Positions 1-5,983 of a stretch of DNA of 15,062 nucleotides are shown in pieces. A program made the translations under genes and the position numbers. Source of the stretch: Acidihalobacter_A sp037381185 (GTDB lineage: Bacteria > Pseudomonadota > Gammaproteobacteria > DSM-5130 > Acidihalobacteraceae); NCBI RefSeq assembly GCF_037381185.1, contig NZ_JARRQY010000069.1, positions 1-15,062 of the forward strand. Direction: 5' to 3'. The notes below the pieces were generated by a model. It was not told where the DNA came from. It ran no database searches and saw nothing but the letters and a program-made list of their open reading frames with translations. Positions within the stretch are counted from its first letter, which is position 1; every line of letters begins with the position of its first letter.

Positions 1-32
1 GCTGAGGGCCGACCACCTTGGGAATTTTTTTC

Positions 33-149
33 ATGGTGGGAGATCGTTCGGCAGCTTATGCCGAATTCTTTCTGACCATGGTGCCGATCGGATTCCTGTT
101 GTTGTTCACGGGAGTCATGACGGCTTTGATGTTCGGGCCAAGACAGTAA
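33..149 (+). CDS. Possible 38-aa single-pass membrane protein, function unknown
   Basis: A short reading frame runs from ATG to TAA just before tRNA-Glu. An in-frame TGA at 3-5 shows that it is not the tail of a longer gene. The peptide has a short polar N-terminus (MVGDRSAAYAEFF), one hydrophobic stretch of about 24 residues containing Gly and Pro (about 13-36), and a short basic end (GPRQ). That is the layout of small membrane subunits that attach to respiratory or transport complexes, but I recognise no specific family. The start is uncertain: a TTG at 18-20 would add five residues, and the only purine-rich stretch (GGGA, near 20) is about 10 bases from the ATG. The composition is more protein-like than a random frame, but this remains a tentative call. 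Confidence 0.4.
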   Translation: MVGDRSAAYAEFFLTMVPIGFLLLFTGVMTALMFGPRQ

Positions 150-169
150 CAGGCAGTACCGTTTTAGAC

Positions 170-245
170 GTCCCCATCGTCTAGAGGCCCAGGACACCGC
201 CCTTTCACGGCGGTAACAGGGGTTCGAATCCCCTTGGGGACGCCA
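170..245 (+). tRNA. tRNA-Glu (anticodon TTC)
   Basis: This is a complete 76-nt cloverleaf. The acceptor stem GTCCCCA pairs with TGGGGAC, followed by discriminator G and an encoded CCA (243-245). The anticodon stem CCGCC/GGCGG (197-201/209-213) encloses the loop CTTTCAC, with anticodon TTC at 204-206, which reads GAA and GAG. The T-arm carries the usual GGTTCGAATCC core. There is no intron or mismatch in the acceptor stem. A strong hairpin terminator follows directly. Confidence 0.97.
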
Positions 246-250
246 ACATG

Positions 251-279
251 AAAGCCCCGGCTATGGCCGGGGCTTTTTT
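251..279 (+). terminator. Rho-independent terminator of tRNA-Glu
   Basis: A perfect 9-bp stem AGCCCCGGC (253-261) / GCCGGGGCT (266-274) with loop TATG is followed by a run of T to 279, starting six bases after the tRNA CCA. The upstream AAA could pair with part of the T tract. It lies between the plus-strand tRNA and the 3' end of the minus-strand repressor, so it may also weakly terminate the repressor transcript. Confidence 0.88.
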
Positions 280-295
280 ATGCCGATCGTCCAAC

Positions 296-1021
296 TCAGG
301 GCTTGCGCCCGAACCAGATGACGCGCCCGATGATCTCCACTTTCTCCACGAACTCCTCTGCCGTCAAATGCAGCGTTTCGTAGGCGGGATTGTCGCAGGA
401 CAGGGCGACGCTGCCGTCGGGCCCGCGTTGCAGGCGCCGTACCGCCATGCCGTCGCCGTAGCGCAGCAGATGAAGCCCTTCCTCGAAAGCGTGTCCAGAC
501 TTTCTGAGATCGACCAACACGATATTGCTTGGCCGCAGAGTCGGGTTCATCGCCTCGCTGCCCAACACCACCGCACAGATATCCTCAGGGGATGCGGCGA
601 ATTCCTGCCTGAGCCATGTCAGATCGAAGCTCAGTGGTGGTTTCGGAGCTTCTGAGGGCAAGTTTTGTCCCGTGTTGGTAAGTTCCTGCATGACCGGAAA
701 GCAGGTGTGCACGGGAAAGTGCGCGTAATAAGCCTCTACGCCGGTTTTCGGTGTTTCGAACATGGTGTTGCCCGTCGCGAGCCAATCGACGCTGACATTG
801 GCGGCGTTGGCGATCGCTATAAGCCGGGATGTTTTGGGTTCGACTCGGCCACTCAAATAGGTTTCAAGGGTTCTGCGCGGAATCGATGTCTGTCTGGCTA
901 GGGCCTCTCCTGACCCGGCGATCCTGCTGCAGGTGCGCAGGCGCTGTGTGAATCCGTGCAGCCAGTCCTCGGGCAGCTCTTGATGCGCGGCTTTTCGCTT
1001 TTTTGGATTAGGTTCGCTCAT
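296..1021 (-). CDS. XRE-family repressor with S24 (LexA/CI-like) C-terminal domain, active-site residues substituted
   Basis: A 241-aa phage-type repressor. The N-terminus is basic; a helix-turn-helix covers about residues 24-82 (SGEALARQTSIPRRTLETYL and the following helices). The S24 fold covers about 148-238, ending with the family-typical SCDNPAYE and IGRVIWFGR. In self-cleaving members the nucleophile is the Ser of a G-x-S-M-x-P motif and the base is the Lys of a V-K-R-L motif. Here they read GSEAMNP (Ala157 at the nucleophile position) and AVRRL (Arg195 at the Lys position). The fold therefore appears kept for dimerisation while autocleavage is probably lost. The nearby Ser155 is two residues out of register, and an alternative alignment cannot be excluded by eye. 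No strong ribosome-binding site precedes the ATG. The gene faces an AT-rich, apparently gene-poor region with repeat pairs that could be its operators. Its target is unknown; a phage or island remnant or a domesticated regulator are both possible. Confidence 0.88.
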   Translation of the reverse strand: MSEPNPKKRKAAHQELPEDWLHGFTQRLRTCSRIAGSGEALARQTSIPRRTLETYLSGRVEPKTSRLIAIANAANVSVDWLATGNTMFETPKTGVEAYYAHFPVHTCFPVMQELTNTGQNLPSEAPKPPLSFDLTWLRQEFAASPEDICAVVLGSEAMNPTLRPSNIVLVDLRKSGHAFEEGLHLLRYGDGMAVRRLQRGPDGSVALSCDNPAYETLHLTAEEFVEKVEIIGRVIWFGRKP

Positions 1022-1077
1022 TAATTTGGTAGTTTTCTGCCATGATTTTTGGGATAAAAGGTTTTTAGGCCATTCTT

Positions 1078-1128
1078 GGGTAATTCATGGTATGAAACTG
1101 CTACTTTTGAGGGGTAAATTCTCATGGT
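1078..1128. repeat. Two imperfect direct repeats, candidate operators of the S24 repressor
   Basis: GGGTAATTCATGGT (1078-1091) and GGGTAAATTCTCATGGT (1112-1128) share GGGTAA, TTC and ATGGT, with a three-base insertion in the second, and start 34 bp apart. They lie about 57-107 bp upstream of the repressor start codon, in the right place for autoregulatory sites. The link to the repressor is inference from position only. Confidence 0.45.
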
Positions 1129-1210
1129 TCGCTGAGTAATGTCTGTATATCGGTTGCACTTCCTAAAACATAAGCGTCTTGATCTATACGACTGCGATAT
1201 CTCTAAAACT

Positions 1211-1249
1211 ATCGATATTTATTATCGTCCAGTTTGGCAAAATATCGAT
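1211..1249. repeat. Perfect 10-bp inverted repeat ATCGATATTT / AAATATCGAT
   Basis: The arms are 1211-1220 and 1240-1249, with a 19-base spacer. A further CGATAT occurs at 1195-1200, 18 bp before the same string in the left arm. The AT-rich composition makes a regulator-binding site more likely than an RNA terminator, and no T tract follows. It falls inside the weak 1139-1321 frame, which argues against that frame being coding. Confidence 0.4.
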
Positions 1250-1804
1250 CTACTTTCCCTCTGTGGTGGATTTTTTACTACAAATTCAAAGAATAATATG
1301 GTGTTTGTTTGGGCTGTTTGATGAATGTCAATTTGTCCATCTTGCTTGGCATTCTCCATGTCGTTTGTTTTGAGGCTGCGATTTCGGAATCGCTGATATA
1401 CGCATCGTTTCGTGTCACCGTTCGATGGGGCAAAGAAGACATTGGTTTCTTGACGGTTGTTGCCGAGCATGTGCGCGGGGGCTGGGATCGTGTCCTGAAG
1501 AGCTGATTCCCTAAGCGATCAGAGCTCGCGTCAAAGTCAGCATGTTCATGGAAAAGGGAAGTGTCGGAACTCAACTGGCCGTGTGCAGTCGGTGTCTTGA
1601 CGGGGGCACGATGCCTGAGAGACACGTTGCTTATTGCTCCGGCACACATGGCTTTCCCCTTCAGGGCTTGAGCATGGCCCCGAATCAAGGCGTGACTCGC
1701 AGGCGCAGGCCCTTGGCTAGGTGTGTAACGCCGCAGATCGGCCGGGCAGTCTTTTGATCGGCGCGTCCTGAGGTATTCGTGGCTCAATTCCCGTCCGGTG
1801 CTGG

Positions 1805-1810
1805 TAGACT
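1805..1810 (+). promoter_or_regulatory. Weak candidate -10 element (TAGACT) for the glycosyltransferase
   Basis: TAGACT lies 40 bp before the preferred ATG. No recognisable -35 hexamer stands 16-18 bp upstream, so this rests on one box. A similar GGCTAGACT precedes the FHA gene. Confidence 0.2.
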
Positions 1811-1849
1811 TTCCGCCCATCCCGGATACCTCATGTGTACGCTGTTTTC

Positions 1850-2992
1850 ATGACTACGCCACGCATTGCCCTTATTCGTCAGAAGTACACCAGTTTCGGC
1901 GGAGCCGAGCGTTTTGCCGCGGCTGCGCTGGAGGCGCTGGTCGAGAGCGGTGCGAGGTTGTCAGTCATCACGCGACACTGGCGCCATCAACCCGGCGTTG
2001 AGGCGGTGAAGATCAGGCCTTTCTACATCGGCAGGCTGTGGCGCGACCACGGTTTCGCAAAAACGGCCTGCGCGGTGGTTGAAACGAGAGGCTTCGACCT
2101 GGTTCAGTCGCATGAACGGCTGGCCTGTTGCGATATCTACCGTGCCGGTGACGGGGTGCATCGCGAATGGTTGCGTCAGCGGAGACGAACGATGGGTGTC
2201 TTCGGGCGGCTGGCGCAGGCATTCAGCCCCTATCATCGGCATGTGCGCTCAGCGGAGCAGCGGGTTTTTGCCAGTCCCCGGCTGCAGGCCGTGATCTGCA
2301 ATTCGGAGATGGTTCGGGATGAGATATTGAAGTACTTCGGCCCGTTGGACGTGCGTTTGGAGGTTATCTACAACGCGGTCGATCTGGAGCGCTTCTCTCC
2401 TCTGTTGCGTAGCCGTTTTCGGCAGGCTCTGCTGACGAGACTGACCATACCGGAGCGTTCGCTGGTGTATCTGTTCGTGGGATCGGGCTATGCGCGCAAG
2501 GGGCTGGCGCAGGTGCTCAGAGCGCTCAAACGGTTACCCCTGCACTGTTATCTGGTCGTGGTGGGCAAGGATCGCCACATGCGCCGCTACGAGCGATTGG
2601 CACATCGTCTGGGCGTCGCGGCGCGCGTGCGTTTCGTCGGCGCTCAGGAAGAGACAGCGCCCTACTACGGAGCCGCCGACGCATTCGTGCTGCCGACCTT
2701 GTACGACCCATTTCCCAACGTGGTGCTGGAGGCGATGGCAAGCGGCCTGCCTGTCGTGACCAGCAGTAAGTGCGGCGCTGTAGACCTGATTCGCGATGGG
2801 GAGAATGGCTATGTCTGCGACGCTCTCGATGTGGATGGCTTGGTCTGGCGTATGCGCGAGCTTCTGGACCACGGAATCCGCGAGCGGCTTGGTTATGCAT
2901 CGCGCAAGCTTGTAGAGGGTTGGACGGCCGAGCAGATGGCGGAGCGTCTGCTCGGCTTGTATCGCGACCTGTTGGGTGAAACGGACAGATAA
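1850..2992 (+). CDS. Family 4 glycosyltransferase (WaaG-like GT-B fold)
   Basis: A 380-aa retaining glycosyltransferase, expected to move a sugar from a nucleotide-sugar donor to a cell-surface glycan or lipid on the cytoplasmic face of the membrane. The N-terminal acceptor lobe starts IALIRQKYTSFGGAERF (residues 6-22), with the glycine-rich loop of GT4 enzymes. The donor lobe opens at VYLFVGSGYARKGL (206-219). The nucleotide-sugar site is YDPFPNVVLEAMASGLPVV (285-303): the usual E-x7-E is D286-x7-E294. There is no signal peptide or membrane span. I prefer ATG 1850 because the family motif begins just after it; an in-frame GTG at 1835 would add five residues, and neither has a good ribosome-binding site. 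The acceptor and sugar cannot be told from sequence. The UDP-uronate genes nearby, on the other strand, suggest envelope polysaccharide or LPS. Confidence 0.88.
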   Translation: MTTPRIALIRQKYTSFGGAERFAAAALEALVESGARLSVITRHWRHQPGVEAVKIRPFYIGRLWRDHGFAKTACAVVETRGFDLVQSHERLACCDIYRAGDGVHREWLRQRRRTMGVFGRLAQAFSPYHRHVRSAEQRVFASPRLQAVICNSEMVRDEILKYFGPLDVRLEVIYNAVDLERFSPLLRSRFRQALLTRLTIPERSLVYLFVGSGYARKGLAQVLRALKRLPLHCYLVVVGKDRHMRRYERLAHRLGVAARVRFVGAQEETAPYYGAADAFVLPTLYDPFPNVVLEAMASGLPVVTSSKCGAVDLIRDGENGYVCDALDVDGLVWRMRELLDHGIRERLGYASRKLVEGWTAEQMAERLLGLYRDLLGETDR

Positions 2993-3042
2993 TCGGATAG
3001 TTGGAGCCAAGCGGTGTTTTCGGCGCGCGGAACTGGCTAGAC

Positions 3043-3048
3043 TAAAAT
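3043..3048 (+). promoter_or_regulatory. Candidate -10 box (TAAAAT) for the FHA gene
   Basis: TAAAAT matches the sigma-70 -10 consensus at five of six positions and lies 18 bp before the ATG, leaving only a short leader. TAGACT at 3038-3043 is an overlapping alternative. The -35 region is poor. Confidence 0.3.
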
Positions 3049-3066
3049 TAGGAACGAGGTTTGCCC

Positions 3067-3546
3067 ATGTACGAGAGACGAAAGACCGAACGCCGACGCT
3101 GGGATAACGTATCCGCTTATCCGCTGATCGACAGCCAGGGAAATCTGGTGACGCACAACCGGCGCCGCGTGGTCGAGCGCAGGGTACGGGAGGCCGGTGA
3201 TGCGGCTGATGTCGAGGAGCGGGGCCGAGAACTGCGTTTGCGCTTCCAGGGGCGTGATGTGGTGATGCATGGCGAGCATCTGGTGGTCGGTCGGCAGAGT
3301 GATTGCGATATCGTGGTGCCGGAGCCGGTCGTCTCCCGGCATCATGCCCGGATCGAGCGGCGTGGCGCGGAGTATGTGCTGATCGATTCCAGCCGTAATG
3401 GCACTTTCGTGCGTTTTCACGGTACCGAAGGCGTGCATCGGGTCAGGGGAGGCGAACTGCTACTGACCGGACCGGGCGTGATGATGCTGGGGCATGGTTT
3501 TAACGGTCATTTGCACCGCGACGTGGTGCATTTCGATCTCGGCTGA
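3067..3546 (+). CDS. Small FHA-domain protein with Arg-rich N-terminus
   Basis: A 159-aa cytoplasmic protein. The FHA (forkhead-associated) domain covers about residues 56-145, and all phosphothreonine-binding landmarks are visible: Gly75-Arg76 (VVGRQSDCDIVV), Ser90-Arg91-x-His93 (VSRHHARI) and Asn111-Gly112-Thr113 (SRNGTF). It should therefore bind phosphothreonine peptides, although no Ser/Thr kinase or phosphatase gene is in the window. The first 40 residues are strongly basic with repeated R-R motifs (ERRKTERRRW, NRRRVVERR), a possible nucleic-acid, membrane or partner contact. I chose ATG 3067 over TTG 3061 because GAGG at 3056-3059 sits seven bases before the ATG. The gene starts 74 bp after the glycosyltransferase and may have its own promoter. 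It converges on the epimerase gene. Confidence 0.88.
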   Translation: MYERRKTERRRWDNVSAYPLIDSQGNLVTHNRRRVVERRVREAGDAADVEERGRELRLRFQGRDVVMHGEHLVVGRQSDCDIVVPEPVVSRHHARIERRGAEYVLIDSSRNGTFVRFHGTEGVHRVRGGELLLTGPGVMMLGHGFNGHLHRDVVHFDLG

Positions 3547-3560
3547 ATTTATGCCCGCCG

Positions 3561-3593
3561 GCGGAGGGCGTCAGAACCTCCGCGCATGCTTTT
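3561..3593. terminator. Possible bidirectional terminator between FHA and epimerase genes
   Basis: A 7-bp GC stem GCGGAGG (3561-3567) / CCTCCGC (3577-3583) with a 9-base loop lies in the 52-bp gap between two convergent genes. Only four T follow, after GCATGC, so it is weak as a Rho-independent terminator; its position supports the role. Confidence 0.4.
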
Positions 3594-3598
3594 CCTCT

Positions 3599-4606
3599 TC
3601 AGATGCCGTAATACTCCCGATACCACTCGACGAAATTTCCGATTCCGTCTTCGACGCTGGTGCCCGGCTGATAGCCCACATCTGCGACCAGATCGCTGAC
3701 GTCCGCGTAGGTATCCGGCACGTCCCCGGGCTGTAGCGGTAGCAGGTTCTTTTCCGCCTTGCGCCCGAGGTGGTTCTCCAGTACCTCGATGTAGTGCATC
3801 AGTTCGACCGGTTGATTGTTGCCGATATTGTAGAGGCGGTAGGGCGCACGGCTGGTGGCGGAGTCGGGCGCGTCGCCGGACCAGTCCGGATTGGCTTGGG
3901 CAACATGGTCCAGGGTGCGGATCACGCCTTCGACGATGTCGTCGATATAGGTGAAGTCGCGCCGGTGCTTGCCGTAGTTGAAGACGTCGATGGGTTCGCC
4001 GGCGAGGATCTTGCGCGTGAACAGGAACAGCGCCATGTCCGGCCGGCCCCATGGACCGTACACGGTGAAGAAGCGCAGCCCGGTGGTCGGCAGGCCGTAG
4101 AGATGGCTGTAGGTATGCGCCATCAGCTCGTTGGCCTTCTTGCTGGCGGCGTAGAGGCTGACGGGGTGGTCGACGTTGTCGTGCACGGAAAACGGCATGC
4201 GCGTGTTGGCGCCGTAGACGGAGCTCGACGAGGCGTAGACCAGATGCTCGACGCCGTGGTGGCGACAGCCTTCGAGAATGTTGGCGAAACCGACCAGATT
4301 GGTTTCGACGTAGGCGTGCGGATTTTCCAACGAATAGCGTACGCCGGCCTGGGCGGCGAGGTTGACCACGCGCTGAGGGCGGTGTTCGGCGAACACCTTG
4401 TCCATGGCTGCACGGTCGGCGATGTCGGCGCGTATGTCGGTGTAGTTGGCATGCCCGGTCGTGCGCGCCAGGCGGGCTATTTTGAGCTCGACGTCGTAGT
4501 AGTCGTTGAGGTTGTCGATACCGATTACTTCGTCGCCGCGTTCGAGCAGACGCAGGGCGAGGTTGGAACCGATGAAGCCCGCGCTGCCGGTGATGAGTAC
4601 TCGCAT
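3599..4606 (-). CDS. NAD-dependent epimerase, UDP-glucuronate 4-epimerase type (LpsL/CapI-like)
   Basis: A 335-aa extended SDR enzyme. The NAD-binding GxxGxxG is at residues 7-13 (GSAGFIG), the catalytic Ser lies in YASSSSVYG (124-132), and the catalytic pair is Tyr152-x3-Lys156 (YAASK). The substrate-side block GLRFFTVYGPWGRPDMALFLFT (176-197) and RDFTYIDDIVEGV (216-228) is characteristic of enzymes that interconvert UDP-glucuronate and UDP-galacturonate in the cytoplasm. Length is normal for the family. It starts 23 bp after the stop of the UDP-sugar dehydrogenase on the same strand, so the two are almost certainly co-transcribed: the dehydrogenase makes the uronic acid and this enzyme flips C4. 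The dehydrogenase resembles the N-acetylhexosamine type, so UDP-HexNAcA is an alternative substrate. Confidence 0.93.
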   Translation of the reverse strand: MRVLITGSAGFIGSNLALRLLERGDEVIGIDNLNDYYDVELKIARLARTTGHANYTDIRADIADRAAMDKVFAEHRPQRVVNLAAQAGVRYSLENPHAYVETNLVGFANILEGCRHHGVEHLVYASSSSVYGANTRMPFSVHDNVDHPVSLYAASKKANELMAHTYSHLYGLPTTGLRFFTVYGPWGRPDMALFLFTRKILAGEPIDVFNYGKHRRDFTYIDDIVEGVIRTLDHVAQANPDWSGDAPDSATSRAPYRLYNIGNNQPVELMHYIEVLENHLGRKAEKNLLPLQPGDVPDTYADVSDLVADVGYQPGTSVEDGIGNFVEWYREYYGI

Positions 4607-4629
4607 GTTTCCGGTGTTCTCTCGTGGAT

Positions 4630-5907
4630 TCAGAGTCTGCCGTCGACGGCGTCGACGGGCAGCATGGACTTGACGTCGAACAGCACGCATTCGGGGCGTC
4701 CGAGCGCGCGGATGCCGGCGGCGCCGAGTTCGCGGAACTGGTCGTGCGAGACGGCCAGGATGATGGCGTCGTAGGTGCCCGGTTCCGGCTCGGTGACCGG
4801 ACTGATCCCGTATTCGTGTTCGGCCTCTTGCGCATCGACCCAGGGGTCGTAGACCTCGACTTCGGCGTGGTACGCGCGGAATTCCTCGATGACGTCGACG
4901 ACGCGCGTGTTGCGCAGGTCGGGGCAGTTTTCCTTGAAGGTCAGGCCGAGAACCAGGATGCGTGCACCGACGACGTGGATGCGGCGGTGCGTCATGAGTT
5001 TGAGAATGCGTTCGGCGACGTAAGCCCCCATGTCGTCGTTGATGCGCCGGCCGGCGAGAATCATCTCCGGATGATGGCCGATTTCCTGCGCCTTGTGCGT
5101 GAGGTAATAGGGGTCGACGCCGATGCAGTGGCCACCTACCAGTCCAGGCCGGAAGGGCAGGAAATTCCATTTCGTGCCGGCGGCTTCCAGTACCTCGAGG
5201 GTGTCGATGCCGAGGCGGTGGAAGAGCATCGCCAGTTCGTTGATCAGGGCGATATTGACGTCGCGCTGAGTGTTTTCGATGACCTTGGCCGCTTCGGCCA
5301 CGCGGATGCTGCTGGCCAGATGCGTGCCGGCAGTGACGACGCGGGCATAGAGCGCATCGACGAAGCGTCCGGCCTCGGGGGTGGAGCCGGAGGTGACCTT
5401 GCGGATACTGGCCACGCGGTGCTGCTTGTCGCCGGGGTTGACGCGTTCCGGGCTGTAGCCGACGAAGAAATCTTCGTTCAGGCGCAGGCCGGAGGTCTGC
5501 TCGAGAATCGGCACGCAGACTTCCTCGGTCGCGCCCGGGTAGACCGTGGATTCGTAGATCACCACGTCACCCGCGCCAAGTACGCTTCCTACGGTGCGGC
5601 TGGCCGACTCCAGGGGGCTCAGGTCGGGGCGCTTGTTGCTGTCGACCGGGGTGGGCACGGTGATGACGTAAACATTGCACTCGCGAAGGTCCTGCAAATC
5701 CTCGCTGAAGTTGAGCTGCGTGGACGCACGCAGTTCCTCGGGTTCGACCTCGCGCGTGTGGTCGTGGCCTGCGCGCAATTCGGCGATGCGCTTGGCGTTG
5801 ATGTCGAAGCCCAGAGTGGGCCATCGGAGTCCGAATTCGACGGCCAATGGCAAGCCGACGTAGCCCAGCCCGATGATTCCGATCCGCGTTTTTTCGATGT
5901 CGAACAC
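4630..5907 (-). CDS. UDP-sugar 6-dehydrogenase, TviB/VipA/WbpO type
   Basis: A 425-aa (GTG start) NAD-dependent four-electron dehydrogenase that converts a UDP-hexose or UDP-N-acetylhexosamine to the uronic acid. The Rossmann motif GLGYVGLP is at residues 13-20. The central dimerisation region carries RVAEAAKVIENTQRD (202-216). The catalytic Cys261 lies in GLVGGHCIGVDPYYLTHKAQ (255-274), and the C-terminal UDP-binding domain includes GLTFKENCPDLRNTR (321-335). These strings match the Vi-antigen TviB / O-antigen WbpO branch rather than classic Ugd. An ATG at 5946 would add 13 residues but has no ribosome-binding site. AAGGAAA lies eight bases before the GTG at 5907, and the resulting length and MFDIEKTRIGIIGLG start fit the family, so I chose the GTG. 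It precedes the epimerase by 23 bp and follows the DsbG-like gene by 76 bp. Confidence 0.92.
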   Translation of the reverse strand: MFDIEKTRIGIIGLGYVGLPLAVEFGLRWPTLGFDINAKRIAELRAGHDHTREVEPEELRASTQLNFSEDLQDLRECNVYVITVPTPVDSNKRPDLSPLESASRTVGSVLGAGDVVIYESTVYPGATEEVCVPILEQTSGLRLNEDFFVGYSPERVNPGDKQHRVASIRKVTSGSTPEAGRFVDALYARVVTAGTHLASSIRVAEAAKVIENTQRDVNIALINELAMLFHRLGIDTLEVLEAAGTKWNFLPFRPGLVGGHCIGVDPYYLTHKAQEIGHHPEMILAGRRINDDMGAYVAERILKLMTHRRIHVVGARILVLGLTFKENCPDLRNTRVVDVIEEFRAYHAEVEVYDPWVDAQEAEHEYGISPVTEPEPGTYDAIILAVSHDQFRELGAAGIRALGRPECVLFDVKSMLPVDAVDGRL

Positions 5908-5983
5908 TGCGCGTTTCCTTGCGTTGATCGTTGCGACGGGCTGCATTCTACTTCATTGGGCGCGAGGCGATAGCCCGTAGCCG

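Larger units (their letters stand above)
1022..1849. other. Long AT-rich to mixed intergenic region without a convincing gene
   Basis: About 830 bp separate the repressor from the glycosyltransferase. Positions 1022-1420 are visibly richer in A+T than the rest of the window. They hold two GGGTAA..ATGGT repeats and a perfect ATCGATATTT inverted repeat, listed separately. Two small plus-strand frames abut as TGATG (1139-1321, 60 aa; 1321-1506, 61 aa from the overlapping ATG); neither has a clear ribosome-binding site or a recognisable family. A 180-aa minus-strand frame (1278-1820) is rich in Arg, Ser, Thr and Pro with no domain-like pattern, and is probably spurious. From about 1507 the composition returns towards that of the chromosome. 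I see no tRNA, transposase or integrase fragment. Confidence 0.6.

Noticed and set aside
1278..1820. 180-aa minus-strand ORF
   Set aside because: Composition rich in Arg, Ser, Thr and Pro, with no domain-like pattern; it crosses the region holding the candidate -10 of the glycosyltransferase.
170..1834. Genomic island integrated at tRNA-Glu
   Set aside because: A phage-type repressor and AT-rich DNA lie beside the tRNA, but I found no integrase and no repeat of the tRNA 3' end within the window.
3599..5170. 523-aa version of the epimerase frame
   Set aside because: The frame is open upstream into the dehydrogenase gene, but that part is Arg-rich shadow translation; the SDR fold begins exactly at ATG 4606.
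3770..5973. Long plus-strand ORFs (334 and 449 aa) opposite the UDP-sugar genes
   Set aside because: They are antisense shadows of the dehydrogenase and epimerase, with Val/Asp/Gly-rich low-complexity composition.
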